A stretch of 64,000 nucleotides of DNA from Paraphoma chrysanthemicola (GCA_020744225.1 JAGMWG010000001.1:1984001-2048000), one strand, 5' to 3'; shown: positions 1-12,900, numbered from the stretch's first letter. Numbers and translations are program-made. Notes: generated from the sequence alone by a model not told the origin.

Positions 1-666
1 AAGGACTTGTACAGGACGAGGCCGGGCTGCGAGACACCCTCAGCCTTGGCGAGAGCGGCGTCGCTGGTGGCGCCAAAGAGGAAGTTGTCGCGGAGGCCGT
101 TGGCGACCGAGGTGAAGGTCTCGTTGGAGGCCTTGTCGTCGGCGGCGAAGTATGCAACGAGGACGACCTTGTCGGCGGTCTTGAACTCCTCGAGGGTGTC
201 CTTGGTGACCTCGGACACAGCGGGCAGGGCCTGCTTGGTCATGTATGAGATCAAGCTGTCGGCCTTGCGCTGTCCACCGTACGGCGAGATGTTCTCAGGG
301 CCGCGGAAGACCTTGAGGGTGGGGTAGCCCTCGACACCATACTCTTGGCACAGCTCCTGCTCCTCGGTGCAGTCAATCTTGACGAGAGCGATGTCCTTCT
401 CCTTCAGGGTCGTGGCGGCCTCCTCATACTCGGGTGCAAGGGCCTTGCAGTGGCCGCACCATGGTGCGAAGACTAGCAATTGTTAGCAGTGCAATTGAGG
501 ATGGAACAGTTGAGCATGTTCAGCGAAGGTATGAGCACTTACACTCTGCAAGCACGAGGTCGTTCTCCTCGACGAAGGACTTGAATGTGTCCTTGTTGAG
601 CTGCTTGACGTCGGAAGCAGCGACGACAGCCGCAAAGAAGGCGGCGCAGACAGTTGAGACCTTCAT
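1..666 (-). CDS. PDI1: protein disulfide isomerase, 3' end cut by window edge
   Basis: Forms and rearranges disulfide bonds in the ER lumen. Exons 666-543 and 472-1 join across a 70-base intron (donor GTAAGT, acceptor CTAG). The first exon begins with a hydrophobic signal peptide (about residues 1-18). The intron falls just before the first thioredoxin domain, whose active site WCGHC occupies residues 46-50. The following residues (ALAPEYEEAA, then YPTLKVFRGP with the conserved cis-Pro) fit the a domain of fungal Pdi1, and a b domain follows. The b', a' domains and the HDEL-type tail lie outside the window. The start is the first ATG of the frame, directly before the signal peptide. Identity is secure; which PDI paralogue it is cannot be proven from the N-terminal part. 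Confidence 0.93.
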
Positions 667-735
667 ATTTGTGTTGGTTGAATGTGTGAAGGAATTGACT
701 GAGGTTGAGTGGATGTCCTCTGCGTGTGGGAAGTG

Positions 736-743
736 TATTATAT
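736..743 (-). promoter_or_regulatory. TATA-like element upstream of PDI1
   Basis: On the minus strand this reads ATATAATA, about 70 bases upstream of the PDI1 start codon, a plausible distance for a fungal core promoter. It is only a match to an A/T-rich consensus. Confidence 0.35.
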
Positions 744-2278
744 GCAGAGGGCGGCGGGCTTTTTAATCGGAGGGCAGCGTGGCGTGGAGCGTTTGAAGGC
801 CACTTGTTAACAATTACTAGCTCACGGCCGCCAAGCCCAGGGTCTCCCGCAGCAATGCACCCCGGTCAGCCTCACCTGCAACGTTGCCGCAACCGCTTTC
901 ACCCATGGAACGCCGTGAGATCCCGCACGTGCGGTGGCCTTCACGCAAACTCTCGAATGGTCGAGTCCGTTCTCGAGTCTTGCACTACAGACGCCCTGCG
1001 AAGTCTCCAGCTCGAAAAAGGCCTGCTTATGATGTTGACCGAGCATGTGTCCATTCTCCACCTTTACTTACTCGACCACTTGGGCTAGCTTACCGCCCCT
1101 GCAGATCTGTTTCCGCATATTATTAATATACAGAGCACCCTCCATTCCTCAATATACGATGGACGCGAATATCAGGATCCCAAGGCCAGGTGTTCACTGT
1201 TGTCGGCGCTTATTGTTGTGGCTGGGGGTCTCCACGCCCTCTCAGCTCTGCTGATGAATCTCAGTCGCTTGCCGACGTAGTTCACTAATCTTTGCCGGCG
1301 CAGTATACCTCTCATGACATCAAACCACGCGCAGTCTTCAAAGTGGGAATGCAAGTCATGTTTCATGCTCTTCACAATGTGAGAACAACTAGTATTTGTG
1401 GTCGATATCACAACGTCGAAGTAGGGGCGTAAGCTTGTACAGTGTTTGGCTACCTATGCTGATATAGCCACTCGACAGATTGACGCCGAATTCAAAGTCC
1501 GGCTATTTCTGTATATTGTAGTCGCCACCTTGAGTATGCAAGAACACTTCAAAGTGTACATGAGCATGCAGGGCTCCAGTCAACTGGTACAATACCAGCT
1601 CCAACTGACAGGACATAGTTAGGTCAAGACCATAACATTACCGAAATCCTTGTTCCCGAACAACGAAAGCCATATCCAAGCCAAACGATCGTGTGCTTTC
1701 AGTAGGAGGAGTTGTGTTCCATGGTACCGATTTGAGGCTTAGGTGGAAGTTTCTTTGGCAGCGGTAAATATTCTGCGGAGTGGCTGCGTGAGTGGAATCT
1801 TAGAACCAAGCAATACTTCATCGTCAGCCACTAGAGAGTGGAAGCCTTCAAAGATATTTTGATGCCAAGTGAATGCGACGTCTCTTTGTAAGGTACGTGG
1901 AGCGACTACTTCCGTAGCTCAACAGAGCTTTATTAAGCATGCATTTGCCCCAGCTCGTCCTCATGGAGTGTCACGTATACCCTCAGACAATTACCACTCA
2001 TCATGATTAAACATTTGTAAAGTACGCCAAAGAGATACAGGCTTCTGTATAGCGTTATCGGCATCTAGTAATCCCAACACACCATGCCACTCTCCGAGTC
2101 CGAGATCCCCATAGACAAAACGCCTTGCTTCCCGTGAATTACAGCCCTCAGCAAACGCTCGGCTGTACTATTTCGAAGCATTTACCACCCATTGCACACA
2201 GCCATTGCGTCCGTCGACTGCACACCTGTATACATGCATCATCAGCACCAATTCACCTACTCGACCCAACGCAATCAA
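744..2278. other. intergenic, no gene recognised
   Basis: About 1.5 kb between the PDI1 promoter and the 3' end of the small secreted protein gene. Only short overlapping frames without recognisable protein content occur on either strand. I see no repeat, tRNA or transposon remnant. It probably holds PDI1 upstream regulatory sequence. Confidence 0.5.
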
Positions 2279-2620
2279 TCACAATACAAAAGAACAATAT
2301 AACTCACACTTCCGGCCCTCCGCACACACCTCCTTCTCCCTCCAGCACCCCCAATGACACGTGTATATTCTAGCGCGGTCGTTCTTCTTCTGAATGCCTG
2401 AACCCAGGCGCAAACATGCATCAGTAACGGGCAAGTGTGCGTGAAGAATATGTTGACGGGGAAAGAAGGAAATGAACATACCGCATCGACTCATCTTGTC
2501 CATGTTAAGCCAGTTACATGGCCCGTCGACATGGTTGTTCCAGCATCCTTGGATGCCGTGGTCTTTGGACGCGTAGGTCACGACGGATAGGAGGATGAGG
2601 ATGGGGAAGAGGATCTTCAT
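2279..2620 (-). CDS. small secreted cysteine-rich protein (8 Cys), effector-like
   Basis: Exons 2620-2482 and 2397-2279 join over an 84-base intron (GTATGT...CAG). The intron is a multiple of three with no stop, so unspliced reading also stays open. The spliced protein has 85 residues: an N-terminal hydrophobic signal peptide (about 1-18, ending near VVTYA) and a mature part of about 67 residues with exactly eight cysteines, three before and five after the splice site, plus several Trp, Lys and Arg. The final residues carry CHWGC and ELYCSF motifs. Even cysteine number, small size and a single intron fit secreted effector or antimicrobial-type proteins of fungi. I do not recognise a named family, and function is unknown. 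Confidence 0.68.
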   Translation of the reverse strand: MKILFPILILLSVVTYASKDHGIQGCWNNHVDGPCNWLNMDKMSRCGMFISFFPRQHILHAHLPVTDACLRLGSGIQKKNDRARIYTCHWGCWREKEVCAEGRKCELYCSFVL

Positions 2621-2724
2621 GTTTGTTTCTGGGAGATTAGAGGATGAAAAGTGGTAAGGATGGTGAGTTTGCGAGCGAGTGCGCTGTGCAGAGGAGCTGG
2701 AGATGATGGAAGAACTGGGCTTTC

Positions 2725-2733
2725 TTTAAATAA
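2725..2733 (-). promoter_or_regulatory. TATA-like element of the secreted Cys-rich gene
   Basis: The minus strand reads TTATTTAAA about 105 bases upstream of the start codon of the secreted protein, within a 371-base gap (2621-2991) that otherwise shows nothing. Consensus match only. Confidence 0.35.
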
Positions 2734-2991
2734 TGAAAGTATGGATATGTTGAAGGCACAGCATGTATGGTAATGGAGCGGACTTCTCCACTCGGCTTCG
2801 GCAGAGCGTTAGGTGGTTTGGGCGTGGTTTCGTTAGCCTTGCATTATTAGCTCATCGGGTTGCGTATAGAGTGCAAGGCTGACCAGCCAAACGAGACCAC
2901 AGCTACCGACATCACGGGAACTGGTTGAGAAAGCGGATCGAGACTTCGACAGAGGTTCTTTTTTTTCAATATAGGATTCTTTGGCTCCGAT

Positions 2992-5970
2992 TTATCGGCC
3001 TCCGACGCCAGGTATGCCTTGGCTCTTCAGCCCACCTTTTACGTACAGTTCCACCATATCTGAGTCGGGCCATCCGCCCCATTCCTCCACACTTTCAACC
3101 TGCGCTTTGATCAGCTGAACGAGCTCGTCCGGTGCTTTTTGTGCCATGATAGCTTCTCCGTGTAGCCGCCCTTCTAATGCGACGCGAAGCGCTACGAGCG
3201 TTCTGAAAAGAAGCTTTGCGCCAGAGTGCTGAGCCTCGGACCGCGCGGTGACTGCCTCGTGGTGCTTGGCAAGCCATGAAGAAAACGAGTAAAGGCCTTC
3301 GTAGTCGTGAAGCGTACCAAGCGCACGAACATATGCATGAAGGGCAGCTGGCCCGGGTACGTGCGGCGGGACGTTGTCAGTGTTCTCATCGTCGGGCGTT
3401 GGTGCTTGCATGTCCAGATTTGCACCGACAAGACCATGGAACAGCTTACGCAGTCGGGGTGAACCGTTCAGGAAGATGTGGCGCGCACCTGGTCCCGACG
3501 TATCGCCTCTGTTAGCCGCTTGTGCGGCGTACATGGTGACCATGCAGACCAAATGGAATATCTCGTCATCAACGTCGAGGTCGACCTCCTCCATGAGATC
3601 AAGAACCTTCCATACGACTACATATTGTGTCACGCCCCTGCCTTTAACGACAGTCTTGTACTCGGGATAAATTTCCGTGCTTGCAGTACTTCGTACAACT
3701 TTGTCAAGGTAGGCATTCCACGCGGGTCTGTAATGTGGCTTGTAGTGAGACAGCAAGGCATAGCCATACTCCAGAAGATATTGTCGATCATGTCTGAACT
3801 TGCGAGCATGCAACGCTGGGGGCAGGACTTCCGAATGCTTCTGCGGCGTGCGAGCAAAATGTCCAAATCGACAAATACTCTTGATAAACGCCGTCAGTAG
3901 ATAATCAGGCAGCCCAATGACGGCGCTATCTTGGCCATGCTGCCCAGAAAGCAGATGGCCGATGGCGCCCTCGTATTGCTCTTTGGCAGATTCTAGTATC
4001 TCGATGAACCTTTCGAAAGAGGGTGCTGTTTCCAACAAGAAGGCTAGCAAGCGACCAGATGGCCGGACATTTTGCGCGCCCATGCGATGATACAATTCAT
4101 TGGCGGTAGGGACCGGCTCGCTGATGTAGACCTGATGCAAAGGTGAAGTTGGGTCCGAGACGCTTTCCTTCATATCGCCGGGCAGTAGATCGTCCTTCGA
4201 TTCATCTGAGCGCTCCTCCAGCTTCATCTCCTCGTCGAGATCGTCTTGAGCCTTGGGCCTTAGCTGACGCTTAGATTCAGGATAGAGGAGCTTCTCGAAC
4301 ATAGCCAGGTAGACTTGTTGGCTAACCGTCATCTGCGAAGCTTCATAGGCCAGAAAGCACGCCCAGGCCTCACGTCGGGTTCTTGTGGTCCTTACCCGGG
4401 CGGCCCAGACAAGATTAGCAAGGCCTTTGTCGTTTCTGGCATGAGAAGAGTCGTGGGGAAGCGATGTACGTGTTTGTATGGTTGGACTCGAGTCTGTGTC
4501 CCATCCTGCGTAGAGCTCCACCATTTCTTCCCAAAGCTGACCAATGTAGCCGGCTTCATACATGCGATGAAGGATTTTCGAGGCCCTCGAGGCGCCAAAA
4601 TGGTAGTCCTTGTCTTCGTCCATAGCTGTGCGGTCTTCTTTCCATGGCGGCCACGAGGGTCCCTTCAGCTCGGCCCACTCCCTCTCGGAAGGGGTCTTAG
4701 GGTGCGCAAGTTGATTACGGGCAATGGCGCGGAACCCGATTTTAGACACTACTATGGCAGGATCGCATCGAGCCATAAATTGAAGAATTTGGAACTGGGC
4801 TTTCTCTTGGTGGAGAGCACTCAGAATTGGGTTGGTACTGGTGGGCAGGGATAGGAGATGCAGAAGCGAGTTTGAGAATCTCGTTAGATCCAAGTTCAGT
4901 CGTGGCGGTAGTGGCTCCTTTCTGTCGTTTCCAAAGAGTGCATTGCTTTCACGGGCGAAGAATGAAGCAATCCAGGTAATGGACTCTGGGCACAGCTCAC
5001 GGGCATGTCGAAGTAGACGGACCATGAGTATTTTCAATGTGTGCCACACAAGGGGTTGCGCCTTAGCCCTGCTCCCGATGTGCCTTAATACAACACCAAA
5101 AGCAAATGCGGTCATATGTCTACGACGCAGGAACAATAGGAGCAGGAACCACGGTGGCGCTTCGTTGCCCGGTTGGAATACGCTCGCAGCCACGTGAGAC
5201 TTCGGCTCCACTATACATTTCGCCCAAGCCTCTACGCTGGATGTTGTGAAGTGCTCACGTTTGAGAAGATTTCGCTCCGCTGTGCTGTACTCGAAATCCA
5301 TATCCTGCGAGTGGGGTCCAGTGTGATGGTCTAAGTAACGGGCAAGGATCGAGTATAGTGACAAAGGCTCACGGTAAGTAGTTCCAAGATCAGCCCGTGC
5401 TCTGAACTGAGATGGCCCATTGGCGAACGGCCGCGGCTCTCTGTAAGAAAGATCGATCTTGCCGGCGGACGGATTGGAATACAAATCTCGGACCGGAGAC
5501 TGTATTGAAGCCAGCACGTATGATGGGCGGCTCACACGGCGCCTGTTCCTCGCTCTGCTGCCGAGTGCTGGGCGGAACTGGCCATCAGCAAGATACGGTG
5601 TCGGGAGGTGCGACGCTGAATTGACCGCTTCATTTTCAAGAACAGTTGATCTGAATATGTCCACGTCCGTCTCGAAACAATTGGCATCTTCTCCAGAAGA
5701 CGTGCTGTCAAGGTCGACTCCTTCATGGGGCTGTGCAGCACCAGGCACATGCTGCGTAGTCTGGTACGCGCATGAAGGGCGATGGAAGGGTCGTTTCGTG
5801 CATGCGGACGCCCGTGGACGGTGGTGGGATATCGTGTTCTGGGCGAGCCATTTCTACCGGCAGTCAGAATGTGGTCGGGTGTGAAGATGGCAGATACATA
5901 CCAGATGCGTCGCAGCCCACGAGTAACGGCACGGGCTACTTGGGCCGGTCAGGAAAGAAGTCAATGGCAT
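2992..5970 (-). CDS. large conserved fungal protein, probable mitochondrial, PPR/helical-repeat-like
   Basis: Exon 1 (5970-5902, 23 codons) joins exon 2 (5853-2992) over a 48-base intron with GTATGT donor, CTGAC branch site and TAG acceptor, giving about 976 residues. The large exon is open upstream only to the intron and has no in-frame ATG there, so the added exon supplies the start. The resulting N-terminus (starting MPLTSFLTGPSS) is rich in Ser, Thr, Arg and His and poor in acids for about 55 residues, typical of a mitochondrial presequence. The rest is mostly alpha-helical in composition, with an acidic linker (about 530-565) and a conserved-looking SWPPWKEDR stretch. A PPR-like role in mitochondrial RNA handling is possible. 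That is inference; no motif proves it. Confidence 0.75.
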
Positions 5971-6568
5971 TCATCGACAGGGAGGTCCTGATGAGGAGGC
6001 GTGCAGCAATGGTAGTGGGTGTCTTCTTGCCGCAGCCAGAAAAGCCGTGATAGATCCGGCGTAAATGTACATCGGCACTAGTTGGGGTAGCACGCTACTA
6101 GACCCAATCGAGCCTTTGCAGTCGCAGAACGCAGCGATTGCACGCAATCCAAATGCAACACACATTGCCGAATTGACAAGCAATCATCAGATCGATCTTG
6201 TCCGCCGCAAGAAAAGAGCGCATCCACTTCGCCCTGTTCCCTGCGTTGTTGACGGCTGCTTGTGCAACAGCGGGCATTTTGTCTTGGCACCTCGCGTCCA
6301 TTCATCGCTGAACCTTTCCCCAAACGCATCCCGATCACCGCAGTCACCCCATCGCGCCTCAACTCCCTCTCGCCAGATTTTTGCGCGTCCAGCCTGGCAG
6401 TGCCCAACCGCGAGTAGCCACACGCAGTGTTGCAGTGTCTGCCTTCCAAGCATTGCTGCAAGGGCATGGTGGTGCAGCAGCGACAGTAACCACGACGCCG
6501 GCCGCCCTGAGCGCGTTCACGCCAACTGCATCACTCGCGCATCGCGACCCGCACCCTTCAACACCACC
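5971..6568. promoter_or_regulatory. shared divergent upstream region
   Basis: About 600 bases between the start codons of the mitochondrial-type gene (-) and the Rsc58-like gene (+). It must contain both promoters and 5' leaders. Long frames through it are unsupported. I cannot point to a defined binding site. Confidence 0.4.
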
Positions 6569-9407
6569 ATGGCCGCCAACGGCACCCTGACCCCGCCGTC
6601 GCTCCCGCCTGCGCCCACATCGCCCTCAATCGCCAAGCGGAAACATGTCGCGACACACTCGATTGCGTCCAACGGCGCGTCCCTGCCTGCGCAAGGGCAG
6701 CCGACAAGCAGAGGCACATATACGCTGCAGATGGCGCTCGAGGACATTCTCGCAGTTTTGAAGAGGTACGACAATCGCGCTGTGCGCATGCCTTTCTCCG
6801 AGGCGAATCTATCTTGCGAACGCAATGCAGCCCACTCGGGCATGCAGTGCGTTCCGTGCTGTCCTCTCGCACTTGCGCTGGATACAATTTGCGTTGCTGA
6901 CTCTGGATAGCTATGACACGCAGCCCTCTATTCTGGCTCACCCCATCACTTCCGCGATAACGAGGAAGTCGTCCGGCGAGGCCGATTCGAAACGTGCCAA
7001 ATTGACTCCACCAATCGGGCCCGCTACCATTACCAGCCTGGTACAGGATGGGTCGTATGATTCTCTGCAGGCTCTCGAAAAGGACATCGAGAGCGCTACC
7101 ACAGAAATTCTCGCCTCGAGCGGTGGGGGCGATCTCTCTGCTGGACCCAGCTCCGCCGAGGAAACCGCGCTGCAGGCCAAAGTGCTCGCATTTCAAAAGA
7201 TCACGAAAAGCTTGGTGGAACGAGAGGAGGCTCGAAAGGTAGTCCCGCTTGTGGCTGAGGTTTCGGAGTCAGATGCCGAGGTGCAGATCTCGAAAGAGGA
7301 CGGGACTCCTGTGCCAGTCAAGGAGGAGGAGAAGGAGCCGCAGATACCGCAGAGCCGAACAGTTCTGACTCTGTTTGGCGCAGCAGAGCGGACCCATAAG
7401 CAGCTCTTCTCAAGCTTGCAACAGTCGAAAAAGGTCTCCTCTGTGGATGCCACACCCACGTTCGACTCATCAGTCCAGGTCACTCTTCCCCTACGAGAGG
7501 CTTCACTACCGAACATCATGTCCACCACAGAGGTGTACCCAGTTCCAGATCAAGCAGAGTCGAAAAAGACAAAGACTTCGACGATCGGAGAAGTCTTCCG
7601 TGCCCCAGCCCATCTGCCTCCGATTAGTCCTCCGAAAGCTGCTCGCCCAACCACTGGCAAAAGCCACACTATCACGTTTGCCCCTCCAGAAGCGCCGAAG
7701 CACAGTCGCAAAGGTTCGCAGTCACATGCTCATCAGAGTTTGGCTGCCGGATTTTGGCTAGGATACGGAGGGGTGGACATGCCGAAAGACCAATCATCAC
7801 CCACAGCAAAGCAAAAGAGCAGGCAGCGAGCTCTGAGCATGGGGGAGGCGCAGCAGCCGCCTTCCGAAGCCATTCTCGTTGCCGTGCAGCAAGCAAAGGA
7901 GGATGCACTATTCCGCAGTGCCTACTCGAGTTTTGCACCCACCCGCGACGATGCGTCCGCAATTATCCCCGAAGAGACCAAGAACAGAGTATGGTGGCAG
8001 AAGGTGGGAGAAAGGCGTTTTAATGAGATGTTCCCCATTGATCCAGCATTGCTCGATGGAGACGAAACAGCTGTCGTAGAGACCAGTGGCGCCGCGGACG
8101 AGGATGAAGGTTTCAAGGATGCCGTTGAGAACTTCGAGCCGATAGAAGGCGGCATTTTGCCGGAACCTCAAGAGAAGAGTGAGGAAGAGAAGGACACCGA
8201 CGAGATCCTGGAGGAGATCTCCGAGCTCTTGGAGACACTCGCTTCCCATCAACGGATACGGAACCTGTCCTTGACAACCAATCCGCGTACACCCGTCGTG
8301 CAAAATACGTCACTTGCTTCATTAGCCGGCAGCCCATCGATGCCGTCGACCGAGGAATTCGATGTTTACCAGATGCTGAAGTCGCAACTGACACTGCTGG
8401 TCTCACAGCTACCACCGTATGCCGTAGCCAAGCTCAATGGGGACCAATTGGACGAACTCAACATCAGCCGCACCATCCTCTTCGACACAAAAGAGTACAA
8501 GGGTGTGCTTGAGGAAGACACACTTTCTCGACTTGCGAAGGCGGCTCCAGTCCCTGCGCCTACACCCGCGACACTTGGCCGCTCCAACTCTGGCACACAT
8601 GCCCACTATCCTGCCGGTGGCACTCAATACAGCCGGCCGTCCACCTCAGTCCAGCAATCTGGCGCCCGTCCGGTTCCGGCAGCACAGTCCTTGTACCCGC
8701 AACAGCAGTCGCTCCATCGGTCATCATCTATGCTCTCGCAACGCTCGCCCTCAGGGCCAACACATAATTACCAGGCCGGTGGAGTCTCATATGCCCCATC
8801 GTCACGAAGTTATTCTGCAACCCAAAACTATAGCCAACAAACACCAAGACCCAGCTTCGGGCAGTCGTCCTCATCACAATTCTATCCTCAGCGCTCGACG
8901 CAACCGAGTGCATTCAGTGGTGCTGCGGCTTCACAGTACCATGGTACAACTCCGCAGACCCAAACTCAGAACAGATACGCACAGCCGACACAAAACGGGT
9001 ACTTTTCAAGATCGCAAAACGCGGCCCCAATGTACAACGCGAGCCAAACTCCGCAAGCACGGACAGCGTCACCGCTGAAAGCCAACCCCGCGCCGATACA
9101 ATCTAGCTTCGGGACACGCCCATCATATGGCACTCCAGTTTCTGGGGGACAAATGCGTAGCACATACTATGGTCCTGGTCAATACGGCACACCGCAGACG
9201 ACCTCGATCTCAACAGGCATCAATGGTCTGCCGGCGAATCCCCAGCAGATGATGATGGACAGGCAGCAGGCACAGATAGCGGCCCAAAACCAAGCCCGAC
9301 TCGCCGCACAGTCCAGCTTCAGCAGCAGCAGACAGGGCTCGGGAACACCACAGCCTCCAAACGGGTCGTATGGCGGACAGACAAACGGAGCCTCAATGTT
9401 AACTTGA
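6569..9407 (+). CDS. chromatin-associated protein, tentative Rsc58-like with degenerate bromodomain
   Basis: Exons 6569-6765 and 6911-9407 join across a 145-base intron (GTACGA...CTGAC...TAG), giving 897 residues. The start is an ATG in a good context (CACCATGG). Residues about 45-130 resemble a degenerate bromodomain: a helix LQMALEDILAVLKR, a Pro-rich loop and a closing YDSLQALEKDIESAT helix. A middle part holds a conserved-looking VWWQKVGERRF block and acidic helices (about 390-560). The C-terminal 290 residues are low complexity, dominated by Gln, Ser, Tyr, Pro and Asn, like prion-like transcription factor tails. S. cerevisiae Rsc58, an RSC remodeller subunit, also has a degenerate bromodomain, hence the tentative name. 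A Mediator- or other chromatin-type subunit is an alternative. Gene model is firm, function is not. Confidence 0.7.
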
Positions 9408-9953
9408 TACATATGCAGCAGAACATGCGGATTGCGTAGGCGCGATATTTGCAAATGTCATTCCATGGAAAGGGTATGTGGGATTGGTTTAAAGGCGCTG
9501 ACTGGTGTGATGACCTGTCCGCGTATTATTGTTTGTGCGGGGAACGATCCAAGCTTTGGCGATATCATTCTTCAATGTCGTACAGATGGCTGTTTACTGG
9601 ATAATACGTTCGGAGTAAGGGAAATGTGCTTTGTGGAGCACCTCAAGACAGGCGATTGCCGTATTCCAGCATTTTGTAATAGCAGCTTTGTGGTCCTGCC
9701 ACATCTAAGATCTGTTGACTGAGCAAATCATATGTTACTCATCACTCCCTCTACGATGACAAGCGCGTGTCTGGTTGTGTCAATAATGTTCTTAGCACTT
9801 CCGAATGTTCCGATTAGTGCCCTTTGACCCTGCATATCCAAGGATGACGTCGGCAGCCACGCCCGCGTTCGCGCCGTCCAAGCAATCCATGCAGACAAAC
9901 GCAGCCTTCTTACCCAGCTTGTGTACCCGCAGCAATGATACACTCGCAGCAAG
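9408..9953. other. intergenic, promoter of SRO7
   Basis: About 550 bases between two genes in tandem. It should hold the 3' UTR of the Rsc58-like gene and the SRO7 promoter. No gene-like frame or repeat is seen. Confidence 0.4.
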
Positions 9954-12900
9954 ATGGCTCACCTCCTGCGCGGCAAGCAAGCGGGCATCCACAACGATCT
10001 TTCTGCCGGCCTTGGACCTGACCTGTTCATCCTCGACCATGTACGTGTTGCGCATGCCCCACGCGTCCGCCCTTGGAGGTAATTGCATGTGCTGCAGCTG
10101 ACTGCTCAAGATCCGCAACTACGGCATCAACTCCAAAATCACCCAAATCGCATACGACCCCATCCAGTCCTTGATCGCCGTCGGCACCAGCGAGAGCAAG
10201 TTCGGCAATGGCCAAATCTACATATTTGGTCAAAACCGAGTCGAGGTCGTTCTGCCGCTTCCTCGCCAGGCTTCGGTCAAGATCCTACAGTTCTGCGCCG
10301 AGAAGCTGCTCTGTGTCGACTCAAAGAATGATCTCTCAGTGTTCTCCATAGAGACTAAGACACTTATCAATGCGCACTCTCCACCCGCGAAGATAACAGC
10401 CCTGCACACAGACCCTACTCTCGACTACGCACTGCTAGGGACGCAGCATGGCGATGTGCTGGCCTACGACCTGGACCGAGAGTGCCTGACCCAATTCAAG
10501 ATTCCAAATCTGTGGAGGGCCCAGTTCCCACAGTCACGGCTGACCTCGGTCGTCACACTGGCCCTGCACCCACGCGACATTGGGTCGTTGTTGATTGGAT
10601 ACAACTCTGGTGCAGTCATATACTCTTTCAAGCAGAACAAGGCTCTTCACTTCTTCAACTATGTGCTTCCCAAGGGGGCGCCGGGTGGTGACTCGGACCC
10701 GGGCATGGTCTTCAGGCAGCGGGAGCCGCCCTTGACACAAGCTGTCTGGCATCCAACGGGCACCTTCGTCTTGACCGGCCACGAAGACAGCAGTATCGTC
10801 ATCTGGGACACGAAAGATGGGCGAATTGTGCAAGCGCGAACGGTACAGGACACGAACGTGAACAAACCCGGCCCCGGCAGCTTCAGCCCTGGAGCTGTGG
10901 AGGGGTCGTTCGCGGTCAAATCGCCCATTTTCAAAATCGCGTGGTGCGCCAATCAAGATCCCGATGACACGGCGATACTCATCGCGGGCGGTCAGCCATC
11001 GAACATCACGCCAAAGAGTCTTACCCTCTTCGAGATGGGTCGAACACCAATATACAACACTTCGTCGTGGCAGATTCTCTCTGACCACTTTGAGAACCCA
11101 AAGCGCCAGCGCATTTTGCCATGTCCCCCAGGCTCAGAGGTTGTTGACTTGTTCTTGATTCCACGCTCGTCTCCGCATTTCGCTGGCTGCCATGACCCAA
11201 TTGCAATCATTGGTCTGCTCGCTTCAGGGGAGCTCGTCACACTATCGTTCCCAAGCGGTATGCCCATATGTCCAACCAACCAGCTTCATCTCTCCATGAC
11301 TCTTGTCCATCCTTACATCAACTACGCCAACCTTGCCCCTGTAGAGCGCACGAGGTGGCTTGGTATGACTGAGAAGCGATCTCATGGGCCGAACTTCATA
11401 CATGGTGGCGCTGGCGCCGTCTATCCATTGAAGAGATTCGAGCATCGCAATATTGTCCAGACTGCTCACGCAGACGGCACGATCCGTCTCTGGGACGCAG
11501 GGCACGCCGACGAGATTGAAAATGATGCCATGCTGCAAGTAGACGTTGCCCGAGCGCTAGGCAGGCCGGAAGACGCGCATATAACACGTACATCTTTTGC
11601 TGGAGCCGCATCTGAGCTTTCAGTTGGCCTGAGGTCTGGAGAAGTCGTTGTCTTCAGATGGCACACCAACAAGCACGCTGGGGAAGAGTTTCCACCCGGC
11701 GATAACGAGCCCCAGGCACTGACGGACATCTCACATAGGGCAGAAGCGGCACTTAAAGAAGGCTTGTTGCCCTTTACATTACTGAACGAAGGCAATGGAC
11801 CAGTCACCGCGCTGAAACAGTCAGACGTTGGCTTTGTTGCAGCAGGATTCGAGGGTGGAAGCATAGCCATCATCGATCTGCGGGGCCCAGCAGTCATATA
11901 TCGGGGTTCAATCAGTGATTTTGTCAAATCCGACAAGCGAGGGAGCTTCCGACGCAGTTCGAACGTACCAACTTCAAAGGCGGAATGGCCAACATGCATT
12001 GAGTTCAGCGTCATGACACTAGACGGTGATGACTTCTCCAGTATACTGGCCCACGTTGGCACAAATCTTGGTCATCTAGCCACATTCAAGCTTCTGCCAG
12101 AAGCAGGTGGACGCTACACGGCCAAATTTGCTGGTGCATCTTCACTTGATGATAAGATTGTCAACATCTGTCCAATGTATGCCGAGACTGGTCGGCCAGC
12201 GTATGCATCGCAATCAGCTGTTGCTGGATTGCGTACGGGATCCAAGATCAACGGAGTACTTCTGGCTGTCACTTCATCCGGAGCTAGACTGTTTAAGCCA
12301 GCCACCAACAAAGGTGCACATAAGACTTTCGACCAGTTCTTATGCGACACGGCAGCAGTCGTGCGGTACGAGGACCTTGGACATGCATTGCTTGGGCTTT
12401 TTGGCGATGGCTGCGCACGGGCATACTCGTTACCAGCACTTAAAGAGATCGGCTCCGTCAAGGTTAGCGATAATCTGGACATCCGGAGGTTTTCCGAGGC
12501 TGTCATTACTAGTACGGGTGATATCTTTGGCTGGAAGGGACCTGCAGAGATGACGTTGCTCAATGTGTTTGGTCATGGACTGCAACTGTAAGCGCCTGCC
12601 CTAAATTGCCGCCGCCCATCTGACTTTGCAGAAATCAAACAAAGGACATGCTGCTGAATCCAGACTTGCTCATCCCACCTCGACCGACTATCAGCAATAT
12701 CCAGTGGATATCCGGTACTCAACATGTAACGCCTGCAGACATGGATCTTCTCAGTAAGTGCGCTGAACCTCTCCATCAGCAATCCACTGAACCATCGTAG
12801 TTGGGGGACCCGACCGCCCGCCGTCTAAACGCATGCTCGCCCAAGCACGCTCTGAAGCCGAACAAGCTCGTCGCGAAGCCCGACGCAGCGGTACTGCTGC

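Noticed and set aside
4315..4854. 179-codon plus frame inside the large mitochondrial-type gene
   Set aside because: Shadow of the opposite-strand coding sequence.
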